Assembly: GCF_964019385.1 (NCBI RefSeq)
Contig: NC_088649.1
Coordinates: 13,276,138-13,340,137, forward strand
Direction of reading: 5' to 3'
Length of the DNA stretch: 64,000 bases
DNA from: Sycon ciliatum
Taxonomy: Eukaryota > Porifera > Calcarea > Leucosolenida > Sycettidae
Within the stretch, counting starts at the first letter, position 1. Each line of letters opens with the position of its first letter. The notes beneath the pieces were generated by a model. The model was given only the letters and a program-made list of their open reading frames with translations. It searched no databases and had not been told where the DNA came from. Positions 50,897 through 63,372 of the stretch are shown here, one piece after another. The position numbers were made by a program, and so were the translations under genes.

Positions 50897-52364
50897 CATA
50901 GACAAGAGCACCCAGAAAAAGACCCACATTTCTCTAAAGAGCTCGCCCATGGCTGCTGAAAGCTGAATAATAAGCTATCTCCAAGTTTGGGGCTTTTTAC
51001 CCGTGAATCTTCACTTTGCGACTAAACTATTCACAGCAGTGCCAAATTTTCTGGGTCACTGAATGTGGGTGCCTGCGCCCTACAAGCAAACCAAAAATCA
51101 AACATATGCGACTAATGACATTACAGCTGGGTCATGTTATAGAGAGGTACGTTGAAATTGAAAGGTGAGCACAAATGGTCAAAATCCGACATTTTCTCAC
51201 CTTTCTGCCCGTTCGCAGCTCAGAAAATGACAATGACCATCCTCATCTCGTTGTGTAGCTGGACATAGACAAGGGCACCCAGAAAAAGACCCACATTTCT
51301 CTAAAGAACTCGCCCACGGCTGCTGAAAGCTGAATAATAACCTATCTCCAAGTTTGGGGCTTTTTACCCGTGAATCTTCACTTTGCGACTAAACTATTCA
51401 CAGCAGTGCCAAATTTTCTGGGTCACTGAATGTGGGTGCCTGCGCCCTACAAGCAAACCAAAAATCAAACAAATGCGACTACTGACATTACAGCTGGGTC
51501 ATGTTATAGAGAGGTACGTTGAAATTGAAAGGTGAGCACAAATGGTCAAAATCCGACATTTTCTCACCTTTCTGCCCGTTCGCAGCTCAGAAAATGACAA
51601 TGACCATCCTCATCTCGTTGTGTAGCTGGACATAGACAAGGGCACCCAGAAAAAGACCCACATTTCTCTAAAGAACTCGCCCACGGCTGCTGAAAGCTGA
51701 ATAATAACCTATCTCCAAGTTTGGGGCTTTTGACCCGTGAATCTTCACTTTGCGACTAAACTATTCACAGCAGTGCCAAATTTTCTGGGTCACTGAATGT
51801 GGGTGCCTGCGCCCTACAAGCAAACCAAAAATCAAACAAATGCGACTACTGACATTACAGCTGGGTCATGTTATAGAGAGGTACGCTGAAATTGAAAGGT
51901 GAGCACAAATGGTCAAAATCCGACATTTTCCCACCTTTCTGCCCGTTTGCAGCTCAGAAAATGACAATGACCATCCTCATCTCGTTGTGTAGCTGGACAT
52001 AGACAAGGGCACCCAGAAAAAGACCCACATTTCTCTAAAGAACTCGCCCACGGCTGCTGAAAGCTGAATAATAACCTATCTCCAAGTTTGGGGCTTTTTA
52101 CCCGTGAATCTTCACTTTGCGACTAAACTATTCACAGCAGTGCCAAATTTTCTGGGTCACTGAATGTGGGTGCCTGCGCCCTACAAGCAAACCAAAAATC
52201 AAACAAATGCGACTACTGACATTACAGCTGGGTCATGTTATAGAGAGGTACGTTGAAATTGAAAGGTGAGCACAAATGGTCAAGATCCGACATTTTCTCA
52301 CCTTTCTGCCCGTTCGCAGCTCAGAAAATGACAATGACCATCCTCATCTCGTTGTGTAGCTGGA
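50897..52364. repeat. Four type 2 monomers
   Basis: The first has AAGAGCACC, CCCATGG and AATAAGC, as at 34.0 and 55.7 kb. The third and its neighbour have CTTTTGACCC (about 51726) and GTACGCTGAAAT with CCGTTTGCAG (about 51943). The CCGTTTGCAG state recurs at about 54511, seven monomers on. Confidence 0.7.
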
Positions 52365-53465
52365 CATAGACAAGGGCACCCAGAAAAAGACCCACATTTC
52401 TCTAAAGAACTCGCCCACGGCTGCTAAAAGCTGAATAATACCCTATCTCCAAGTTTGGGGCTTTTTACCCGTGAATCTTCACTTTGCGACTAAACTATTC
52501 ACAGCAGTGCCAAATTTTCTGGGTCACTGAATGTGGGTGCCTGCGCCCTACAAGCAAACCAAAAATCAAACATATGCGACTAATGACATTACAGCTGGGT
52601 CATGTTATAGAGAGGTACGTTGAAATTGAAAGGTGAGCACAAATGGTCAAAATCCGACATTTTCTCACCTTTCTGCCCGTTCGCAGCTCAGAAAATGACA
52701 ATGACCATCCTCATCTCGTTGTGTAGCTGGACATAGACAAGGGCACCCAGAAAAAGACCCACATTTCTCTAAAGAACTCGCCCACGGCTGCTGAAAGCTG
52801 AATAATAACCTATCTCCAAGTTTGGGGCTTTTTACCCGTGAATCTTCACTTTGCGACTAAACTATTCACAGCAGTGCCAAATTTTCTGGGTCACTGAATG
52901 TGGGTGCCTGCGCCCTACAAGCAAACCAAAAATCAAACAAATGCGACTACTGACATTACAGCTGGGTCATGTTATAGAGAGGTACGTTGAAATTGAAAGG
53001 TGAGCACAAATGGTCAAAATCCGACATTTTCTCACCTTTCTGCCCGTTCGCAGCTCAGAAAATGACAATGACCATCCTCATCTCGTTGTGTAGCTGGACA
53101 TAGACAAGGGCACCCAGAAAAAGACCCACATTTCTCTAAAGAGCTCGCCCACGGCTGCTGAAAGCTGAATAATAACCTATCTCCAAGTTTGGGGCTTTTG
53201 ACCCGTGAATCTTCACTTTGCGACTAAACTATTCACAGCAGTGCCAAATTTTCTGGGTCACTGAATGTGGGTGCCTGCGCCCTACAAGCAAACCAAAAAT
53301 CAAACATATGCGACTACTGACATTACAGCTGGCTCATGTTATAGAGAGGTACGTTGAAATTGAAAGGTGAGCACAAATGGTCAAAATCCGATATTTTCTC
53401 ACCTTTCTGCCCGTTCGCAGCTCAGAAAATGACAATGCCCATCCTCATCTCGTTGTGTAGCTGGA
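52365..53465. repeat. 3-monomer unit, copy of 47595-48695
   Basis: It matches its partner marker for marker at 4,770 bp: GCTGCTAAAAGC, CGACTAATGAC, then AAAGAGCTC with CTTTTGACCC. CGATATTTTC near 53389 is a change found only here. Confidence 0.78.
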
Positions 53466-54565
53466 CATAGACAAGGGCACCCAGAAAAAGACCCACATTT
53501 CTCTAAAGAACTCGCCCACGGCTGCTGAAAGCTGAATAATAACCTATCTCCAAGTTTGGGGCTTTTTACCCGTGAATCTTCACTTTGCGACTAAACTATT
53601 CACAGCAGTGCCAAATTTTCTGGGTCATTGAATGTGGGTGCCTGCGCCCTACAAGCAAACCAAAAATCAAAAATATGCGACTACTGACATTACAGCTGGC
53701 TCATGTTATAGAGAGGTACGTTGAAATTGAAAGGTGAGCACAAATGGTCAAAATCCGACATTTTCTCACCTTTCTGCCCGTTCGCAGCTCAGAAAATGAC
53801 AATGACCATCCTCATCTCGTTGTGTAGCTGGACATAGACAAGGGCACCCACAAAAAGACCCACATTTCTCTAAAGAGCTCGCCCACGGCTGCTGAAAGCT
53901 GAATAATAACCTATCTCCAAGTTTGGGGCTTTTTACCCGTGAATCTTCACTTTGCGACTAAACTATTCACAGCAGTGCCAAATTTTCTGGGTCACTGAAT
54001 GTGGGTGCCTGCGCCCTACAAGCAAACCAAAAATCAAACATATGCGACTACTGACATTACAGCTGGCTCATGTTATAGAGAGGTACGTTGAAATTGAAAG
54101 GTGAGCACAAATGGTCAAAATCCGACATTTCTCATCTTTCTGCCCGTTCGCAGCTCAGAAAATGACAATGACCATCCTCATCTCGTTGTGTAGCTGGACA
54201 TAGACAAGGGCACCCAGAAAAAGACCCACATTTCTCTAAAGAACTCGCCCACGGCTGCTGAAAGCTGAATAATACCCTATCTCCAAGTTTGGGGCTTTTT
54301 ACCCGTGAATCTTCACTTTGCGACTAAACTATTCACAGCAGTGCCAAATTGTCTGGGTCACTGAATGTGGGTGCCTGCGCCCTACAAGCAAACCAAAAAT
54401 CAAACAAATGCGACTACTGACATTACAGCTGGGTCATGTTATAGAGAGGTACGCTGAAATTGAAAGGTGAGCACAAATGGTCAAAATCCGACATTTTCCC
54501 ACCTTTCTGCCCGTTTGCAGCTCAGAAAATGACAATGACCATCCTCATCTCGTTGTGTAGCTGGA
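53466..54565. repeat. 3-monomer unit, first tandem copy
   Basis: Markers in order are AATCAAAAATATGCG; AAAGAGCTC with CCGACATTTCTCATC (one T missing); and AATACCC with AAATTGTCTGGG, GTACGCTGAAAT and TTCCCACC. The unit repeats directly at 54566. Related single monomers occur at about 33.1-33.9 and 48.7-49.4 kb. Confidence 0.82.
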
Positions 54566-55665
54566 CATAGACAAGGGCACCCAGAAAAAGACCCACATTT
54601 CTCTAAAGAACTCGCCCACGGCTGCTGAAAGCTGAATAATAACCTATCTCCAAGTTTGGGGCTTTTTACCCGTGAATCTTCACTTTGCGACTAAACTATT
54701 CACAGCAGTGCCAAATTTTCTGGGTCACTGAATGTGGGTGCCTGCGCCCTACAAGCAAACCAAAAATCAAAAATATGCGACTACTGACATTACAGCTGGC
54801 TCATGTTATAGAGAGGTACGTTGAAATTGAAAGGTGAGCACAAATGGTCAAAATCCGACATTTTCTCACCTTTCTGCCCGTTCGCAGCTCAGAAAATGAC
54901 AATGACCATCCTCATCTCGTTGTGTAGCTGGACATAGACAAGGGAACCCACAAAAAGACCCACATTTCTCTAAAGAGCTCGCCCACGGCTGCTGAAAGCT
55001 GAATAATAACCTATCTCCAAGTTTGGGGCTTTTTACCCGTGAATCTTCACTTTGCGACTAAACTATTCACAGCAGTGCCAAATTTTCTGGGTCACTGAAT
55101 GTGGGTGCCTGCGCCCTACAAGCAAACCAAAAATCAAACATATGCGACTACTGACATTACAGCTGGCTCATGTTATAGAGAGGTACGTTGAAATTGAAAG
55201 GTGAGCACAAATGGTCAAAATCCGACATTTCTCATCTTTCTGCCCGTTCGCAGCTCAGAAAATGACAATGACCATCCTCATCTCGTTGTGTAGCTGGACA
55301 TAGACAAGGGCACCCAGAAAAAGACCCACATTTCTCTAAAGAACTCGCCCACGGCTGCTGAAAGCTGAATAATACCCTATCTCCAAGTTTGGGGCTTTTT
55401 ACCCGTGAATCTTCACTTTGCGACTAAACTATTCACAGCAGTGCCAAATTGTCTCGGTCACTGAATGTGGGTGCCTGCGCCCTACAAGCAAACCAAAAAT
55501 CAAACATATGCGAATACTGACATTACAGCTGGGTCATGTTATAGAGAGGTACGCTGAAATTGAAAGGTGAGCACAAATGGTCAAAATCCGACATTTTCCC
55601 ACCTTTCTGCCCGTTCGCAGCTCAGAAAATGACAATGACCATCCTCATCTCGTTGTGTAGCTGGA
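54566..55665. repeat. 3-monomer unit, second tandem copy
   Basis: This is a direct repeat of 53466-54565 at 1,100 bp. It differs in GGGAACCCAC (about 54943), AAATTGTCTCGG and ATGCGAATACTG (about 55510), and CCGTTCGCAG for CCGTTTGCAG at its end. Confidence 0.82.
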
Positions 55666-58600
55666 TATAGACAAGAGCACCCAGAAAAAGACCCACATTT
55701 CTCTAAAGAGCTCGCCCATGGCTGCTGAAAGCTGAATAATAAGCTATCTCCAAGTTTGGGGCTTTTTACCAGTGAATCTTCACTTTGCGACTAAACTATT
55801 CACAGCAGTGCCAAATTTTCTGGGTCACTGAACATGGGTGCCTGCGCCCTACAAGCAAACCAAAAATCAAACATATGCGACTACTGACATTACAGCTGGC
55901 TCATGTTATAGAGAGGTACGTTGAAATTGAAAGGTGAGCACAAATGGTCAAAATCCGACATTTTCTCATCTTTCTGCCCGTTCGCAGCTCAGAAAATGAC
56001 AATGACCATCCTCATCTCGTTGTGTAGCTGGACATAGACAAGGGCACCCAGAAAAAGACCCACATTTCTCTAAAGAACTCGCCCACGGCTGCTGAAAGCT
56101 GAATAATACCCTATCTCCAAGTTTGGGGCTTTTTACCCGTGAATCTTCACTTTGCGACTAAACTATTCACAGCAGTGCCAAATTGTCTGGGTCACTGAAT
56201 GTGGGTGCCTGCGCCCTACAAGCAAACCAAAAATCAAACAAATGCGACTACTGACATTACAGCTGGGTCATGTTATAGAGAGGTACGCTGAAATTGAAAG
56301 GTGGGCACAAATGGTCAAAATCCGACATTTTCCCACCTTTCTGCCCGTTCGCAGCTCAGAAAATGACAATGACCATCCTCATCTCGTTGTGTAGCTGGAC
56401 ATAGACAAGAGCACCCAGAAAAAGACCCACATTTCTCTAAAGAGCTCGCCCATGGCTGCTGAAAGCTGAATAATAACCTATCTCCAAGTTTGGGGCTTTT
56501 TACCCGTGAATCTTCACTTTGCGACTAAACTATTCACAGCAGTGCCAAATTTTCTGGGTCACTGAATGTGGGTGCCTGCGCCCTACAAGCAAACCAAAAA
56601 TCAAACATATGCGACTACTGACATTACAGCTGGGTCATGTTATAGAGAGGTACGTTGAAATTGAAAGGTGAGCACAAATGGTCAAAATCCGACATTTTCT
56701 CACCTTTATGCCCGTTCGCAGCTCAGAAAATGACAATGACCATCCTCATCTCGTTGTGTAGCTGGACATAGACAAGGGCACCCAGAAAAAGACCCACATT
56801 TCTCTAAAGAACTCGCCCACGGCTGCTGAAAGCTGAATAATACCCTATCTCCAAGTTTGGGGCTTTTTACCCGTGAATCTTCACTTTGCGACTAAACTAT
56901 TCACAGCAGTGCCAAATTTTCTGGGTCACTGAATGTGGGTGCCTGCGCCCTACAAGCAAACCAAAAATCAAACAAATGCGACTACTGACATTACAGCTGG
57001 GTCATGTTATAGAGAGGTACGTTGAAATTGAAAGGTGAGCACAAATGGTCAAAATCCGACATTTTCTCACCTTTCTGCCCGTTCGCAGCTCAGAAAATGA
57101 CAATGACCATGCTCATCTCGTTGTGTAGCTGGACATAGACAAGGGCACCCAGAAAAAGACCCACATTTCTCTAAAGAACTCGCCCACGGCTGCTGAAAGC
57201 TGAATAATAACCTATCTCCAAGTTTGGGGCTTTTTACCCGTGAATCTTCACTTTGCGACTAAACTATTCACAGCAGTGCCAAATTTTCTGAGTCACTGAA
57301 TGTGGGTGCCAGCGCCCTACAAGCAAACCAAAAATCAAACATATGCGACTACTGACATTACAGCTGGGTCATGGTATAGAGAGGTACGTTGAAATTGAAA
57401 GGTGAGCACAAATGGTCAAAATCCGACATTTTCTCACCTTTCTGCCCGTTCGCAGCTCAGAAAATGACAATGACCATCCTCATCTCGTTGTGTAGCTGGA
57501 CATAGACAAGGGCACCCAGAAAAAGACCCACATTTCTCTAAAGAACTCGCCCACGGCTGCTGAAAGCTGAATAATAACCTATCTCCAAGTTTGGGGCTTT
57601 TTACCCGTGAATCTTCACTTTGCGACTAAACTATTCACAGCAGTGCCAAATTTTCTGGGTCAATGAATGTGGGTGCCTGCGCCCTACAAGCAAACCAAAA
57701 ATCAAACAAATGTGACTACTGACATTACAGCTGGGTCATGTTAGAGAGAGGTACGTTGAAATTGAAAGGTGAGCACAAATGGTCAAAATCCGACATTTTC
57801 TCACCTTTCTGCCCGTTCGCAGCTCAGAAAATGACAATGCCCATCCCCATCTCGTTGTGTAGCTGGACATAGACAAGGGCACCCAGAAAAAGACCCACAT
57901 TTCTCTAAAGAACTCGCCCACGGCTGCTGAAAGCTGAATAATAACCTATCTCCAAGTTTGGGGCTTTTTACCCGTGAATCTTCACTTTGCGACTAAACTA
58001 TTCACAGCAGTGCCAAATTTTCTGGGTCACTGAATGTGGGTGCCTGCGCCCTACAAGCAAACCAAAAATCAAACATATGCGACTACTGACATTAGAGCTG
58101 GCTCATGTTATAGAGAGGTACGTTGAAATTGAAAGGTGAGCACAACTGGTCAAAATCCGACATTTTCTCACCTTTCTGCCCGTTCGCAGCTCAGAAAATG
58201 ACAATGCCCATCCTCATCTCGTTGTGTAGCTGGACATAGACAAGGGCACCCAGAAAAAGACCCACATTTCTCTAAAGAGCTCGCCCACGGCTGCTGAAAG
58301 CTGAATAATAACCTATCTCCAAGTTTGGGGCTTTTTACCCGTGAATCTTCACTTTGCGACTAAACTATTCACAGCAGTGCCAAATTTTCTGGGTCACTGA
58401 ATGTGGGTGCCTGCGCCCTGCAAGCAAACCAAAAATCAACCATATGCGACTACTGACATTACAGCTGGCTCATGTTATAGAGAGGTACGTTGAAATTGAA
58501 AGGTGAGCACAAATGGTCAAAATCCGACATTTTCTCATCTTTCTGCCCGTTCGCAGCTCAGAAAATGACAATGACCATCCTCATCTCGTTGTGTAGCTGG

Positions 58601-59702
58601 ACATAGACAAGGGCACCCAGAAAAAGACCCACATTTCTCTAAAGAACTCGCCCACGGCTGCTGAAAGCTGAATAATACCCTATCTCCAAGTTTGGGGCTT
58701 TTTACCCGTGAATCTTCACTTTGCGACTAAACTATTCACAGCAGTGCCAAATTTTCTGGGTCACTGAATGTGGGTGCCTGCGCCCTACAAGCAAACCAAA
58801 AATCAAACAAATGCGACTACTGACATTACAGCTGGGTCATGTTATAGAGAGGTACGTTGAAATTGAAAGGTGAGCACAAATGGTCAAAATCCGACATTTT
58901 CCCACCTTTCTGCCCGTTCGCAGCTCAGAAAATGACAATGCCCATCCTCATCTCGTTGTGTAGCTGGACATAGACAAGGGCACCCAGAAAAAGACCCACA
59001 TTTCTCTAAAGAACTCGCCCACGGCTGCTGAAAGCTGAATAATACCCTATCTCCAAGTTTGGGGCTTTTTACCCGTGAATCTTCACTTTGCGACTAAACT
59101 ATTCACAGCAGTGCCAAATTTTCTGGGTCACTGAATGTGGGTGCCTGCGCCCTACAAGCAAACCAAAAATCAAACAAATGCGACTAATGACATTACAGCT
59201 GGGTCATGTTATAGAGAGGTACGTTGAAATTGAAAGGTGAGCACAAATGGTCAAAATCCGACATTTTCCCACCTTTCTGCCCGTTCGCAGCTCAGAAAAT
59301 GACAATGCCCATCCTCATCTCGTTGTGTAGCTGGACATAGACAAGGGCACCCAGAAAAAGACCCACATTTCTCTAAAGAACTCGCCCACGGCTGCTGAAA
59401 GTTGAATAATAACCTATCTCCAAGTTTGGGGCTTTTTACCCGTGAATCTTCACTTTGCGACTAAACTATTCACAGCAGTGCCAAATTTTCTGGGTCACTG
59501 AATGTGGGTGCCTGCGCCCTACAAGCAAACCAAAAATCAAACATATGCGACTACTGACATTACAGCTGGGTCATGGTATAGAGAGGTACGTTGAAATTGA
59601 AAGGTGAGCACAAATGGTCAAAATCCGACATTTTCTCACCTTTCTGCCCGTTCGCAGCTCAGAAAATGACAATGACCATCCTCATCTTGTTGTGTAGCTG
59701 GA
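55666..59702. repeat. Eleven mostly consensus-like type 2 monomers
   Basis: The first monomers repeat variants from 49.4-49.8 kb (AAGAGCACC, TTACCAGTG; offset about 6,237 bp, 17 monomers). The others stay close to the type 2 consensus, with scattered variants: GGTGGGCAC (56301), GCCAGCGCCC (57308), GTCATGGTATAG (57371 and again 59573), GGGTCAATG (57659) and ATTAGAGCTGG (58091). Confidence 0.75.
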
Positions 59703-61170
59703 CATAGACAAGGGCACCCAGAAAAAGACCCACATTTCTCTAAAGAACTCGCCCACGGCTGCTGAAAGCTGAATAATAACCTATCTCCAAGTTTGGGGCT
59801 TTTTACCCGTGAATCTTCACTTTGCGACTAAACTATTCACAGCAGTGCCAAATTTTCTGGGTCACTGAATGTGGGTGCCTGCGCCCTACAAGCAAACCAA
59901 AAATCAAACAAATGCGACTACTGACATTACAGCTGGGTCATGTTATAGAGAGGTACGTTGAAATTGAAAGGTGACCACAAATGGTCAAAATCCGACATGT
60001 TCTCACCTTTCTGCCCGTTCGCAGCTCAGAAAATGACAATGACCATCCTCATCTCGTTGTGTAGCTGGACATAGACAAGGGCACCCAGAAAAAGACCCAC
60101 ATTTCTCTAAAGAACTCGCCCACGGCTGCTGAAAGCTGAATAATAACCTATCTCCAAGTTTGGGGCTTTTTACCCGTGAATCTTCACTTTGCGACTAAAC
60201 TATTCACAGCAGTGCCAAATTTTCTGGGTCACTGAATGTGGGTGCCTGCGCCCTACAAGCAAACCAAAAATCGAACAAATGCGACTACTGACATTACAGC
60301 TGGGTCATGTTATAGAGAGCTACGTTGAAATTGAAAGGTGAGCACAAATGGTCAAAATCCGACATTTTCTCACCTTTCTGCCCGTTCGCAGCTCAGAAAA
60401 TGACAATAACCATCCTCATCTCGTTGTGTAGCTGGACATAGACAAGGGCACCCAGAAAAAGACCCACATTTCTCTAAAGAACTCGCCCACGGCTGCTGAA
60501 AGCTGAATAATAACCTATCTCCAAGTTTGGGGCTTTTTACCCGTGAATCTTCACTTTGCGACTAAACTATTCACAGCAGTGCCAAATTTTCTGGATCAAT
60601 GAATGTGGGTGCCTGCGCCCTACAAGCAAACCAAAAATCAAACAAATGTGACTACTGACATTACAGCTGGGTCATATTATAGAGAGGTACGTTGAAATTG
60701 AAAGGTGACCACAAATGGTCAAAATCCGACATTTTCTCACCTTTCGGCCCGTTCGCAGCTCAGAAAATGACAATGCCCATCCTCATCTCGTTGTGTAGCT
60801 GGACATAGACAAGGGCACCCAGAAAAAGACCCACATTTCTCTAAAGAACTCGCCCACGGCTGCTGAAAGCTGAATAATAACCTATCTCCAAGTTTGGGGC
60901 TTTTTACCCGTGAATCTTCACTTTGCGACTAAACTATTCACAGCAGTGCCAAATTTTCTCCGTCACTGAATGTGGGTGCCTGCGCCCTACAAGCAAACCA
61001 AAAATCAAACATATGCGACTACTGACATTACAGCTGGGTCATGGTATAGAGAGGTACGTTGAAATTGAAAGGTGAGCACAAATGGTCAAAATCCGACATT
61101 TTCTCACCTTTCTGCCCGTTCGCAGCTCAGAAAATGACAATGACCATCCTCATCTCGTTGTGTAGCTGGA
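59703..61170. repeat. 4-monomer higher-order unit, first copy (1,468 bp)
   Basis: Markers in order are GGTGACCAC with CGACATGTTCTC; AATCGAACAAATG with GAGAGCTACG; CTGGATCAATG with AAATGTGAC, GTCATATTATAG and CCTTTCGGCCC; and TCTCCGTCAC with GTCATGGTATAG. The same four follow immediately at 61171. Confidence 0.88.
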
Positions 61171-62638
61171 CATAGACAAGGGCACCCAGAAAAAGACCCA
61201 CATTTCTCTAAAGAACTCGCCCACGGCTGCTGAAAGCTGAATAATAACCTATCTCCAAGTTTGGGGCTTTTTACCCGTGAATCTTCACTTTGCGACTAAA
61301 CTATTCACAGCAGTGCCAAATTTTCTGGGTCACTGAATGTGGGTGCCTGCGCCCTACAAGCAAACCAAAAATCAAACAAATGCGACTACTGACATTACAG
61401 CTGGGTCATGTTATAGAGAGGTACGTTGAAATTGAAAGGTGACCACAAATGGTCAAAATCCGACATGTTCTCACCTTTCTGCCCGTTCGCAGCTCAGAAA
61501 ATGACAATGACCATCCTCATCTCGTTGTGTAGCTGGACATAGACAAGGGCACCCAGAAAAAGACCCACATTTCTCTAAAGAACTCGCCCACGGCTGCTGA
61601 AAGCTGAATAATAACCTATCTCCAAGTTTGGGGCTTTTTACCCGTGAATCTTCACTTTGCGACTAAACTATTCACAGCAGTGCCAAATTTTCTGGGTCAC
61701 TGAATGTGGGTGCCTGCGCCCTACAAGCAAACCAAAAATCGAACAAATGCGACTACTGACATTACAGCTGGGTCATGTTATAGAGAGCTACGTTGAAATT
61801 GAAAGGTGAGCACAAATGGTCAAAATCCGACATTTTCTCACCTTTCGGCCCGTTCGCAGCTCAGAAAATGACAATGCCCATCCGCATCTCGTTGTGTAGC
61901 TGGACATAGACAAGGGCACCCAGAAAAAGACCCACATTTCTCGAAAGAACTCGCCCACGGCTGCTGAAAGCTGAATAATAACCTATCTCCAAGTTTGGGG
62001 CTTTTTACCCGTGAATCTTCACTTTGCGACTAAACTATTCACAGCAGTGCCAAATTTTCTGGATCAATGAATGTGGGTGCCTGCGCCCTACAAGCAAACC
62101 AAAAATCAAACAAATGTGACTACTGACATTACAGCTGGGTCATATTATAGAGAGGTACGTTGAAATTGAAAGGTGACCACAAATGGTCAAAATCCGACAT
62201 TTTCTCACCTTTCGGCCCGTTCGCAGCTCAGAAAATGACAATGCCCATCCTCATCTCGTTGTATAGCTGGACATAGACAAGGGCACCCAGAAAAAGACCC
62301 ACATTTCTCTAAAGAACTCGCCCACGGCTGCTGAAAGCTGAATAATAACCTATCTCCAAGTTTGGGGCTTTTTACCCGTGAATCTTCACTTTGCGACTAA
62401 ACTATTCACAGCAGTGCCAAATTTTCTCCGTCACTGAATGTGGGTGCCTGCGCCCTACAAGCAAACCAAAAATCAAACATATGCGACTACTGACATTACA
62501 GCTGGGTCATGGTATAGAGAGGTACGTTGAAATTGAAAGGTGAGCACAAATGGTCAAAATCCGACATTTTCTCACCTTTCTGCCCGTTCGCAGCTCAGAA
62601 AATGACAATGACCATCCTCATCTCGTTGTGTAGCTGGA
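61171..62638. repeat. 4-monomer higher-order unit, second copy (1,468 bp)
   Basis: This is a direct repeat of 59703-61170 with the same length and order. The main differences are in its second monomer (CCTTTCGGCCC and ATGCCCATCCGC in place of CCTTTCTGCCC and ATAACCATCCTC), TCGAAAG in the third, and GTTGTATAGC at the end of the third. Confidence 0.88.
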
Positions 62639-63372
62639 CATAGACAAGGGCACCCAGAAAAAGACCCACATTTCTCTAAAGAACTCGCCCACGGCTGCTG
62701 AAAGCTGAATAATAACCTATCTCCAAGTTTGGGGCTTTTTACCCGTGAATCTTCACTTTGCGACTAAACTATTCACAGCAGTGCCAAATTTTCTGGGTCA
62801 CTGAATGTGGGTGCCTGCGCCCTACAAGCAAACCAAAAATCAAACAAATGCGACTACTTACATTACAGCTGGGTCATGTTATAGAGAGCTACGTTGAAAT
62901 TGAAAGGTGAGCACAAATGGTCAAAATCCGACATTTTCTCACCTTTCGGCCCGTTCGCAGCTCAGAAAATGACAATGCCCATCCGCATCTCGTTGTGTAG
63001 CTGGACATAGACAAGGGCACCCAGAAAAAGACCCACATTTCTCGAAAGAACTCGCCCACGGCTGCTGAAAGCTGAATAATAACCTATCTCCAAGTTTGGG
63101 GCTTTTTACCCGTGAATCTTCACTTTGCGACTAAACTATTCACAGCAGTGCCAAATTTTCTCCGTCACTGAATGTGTGTGCCTGCGCCCTACAAGCAAAC
63201 CAAAAATCAAACATATGCGACTACTGACATTACAGCTGGGTCATGTTATAGAGAGGTACGTTGAAATTGAAAGGTGAGCACAAATGGTCAAAATCCGACA
63301 TTTTCTCACCTTTCTGCCCGTTCGCAGCTCAGAAAATGACAATGCCCATCCGCATCTCGTTGTGTAGCTGGA
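62639..63372. repeat. 4-monomer unit, reduced third copy (2 monomers)
   Basis: The first monomer has GAGAGCTACG, CCTTTCGGCCC and ATGCCCATCCGC, like the second monomer of the unit, and the next has TCGAAAG with TCTCCGTCAC, like the fourth. Two monomers are missing relative to a full unit. Confidence 0.75.
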
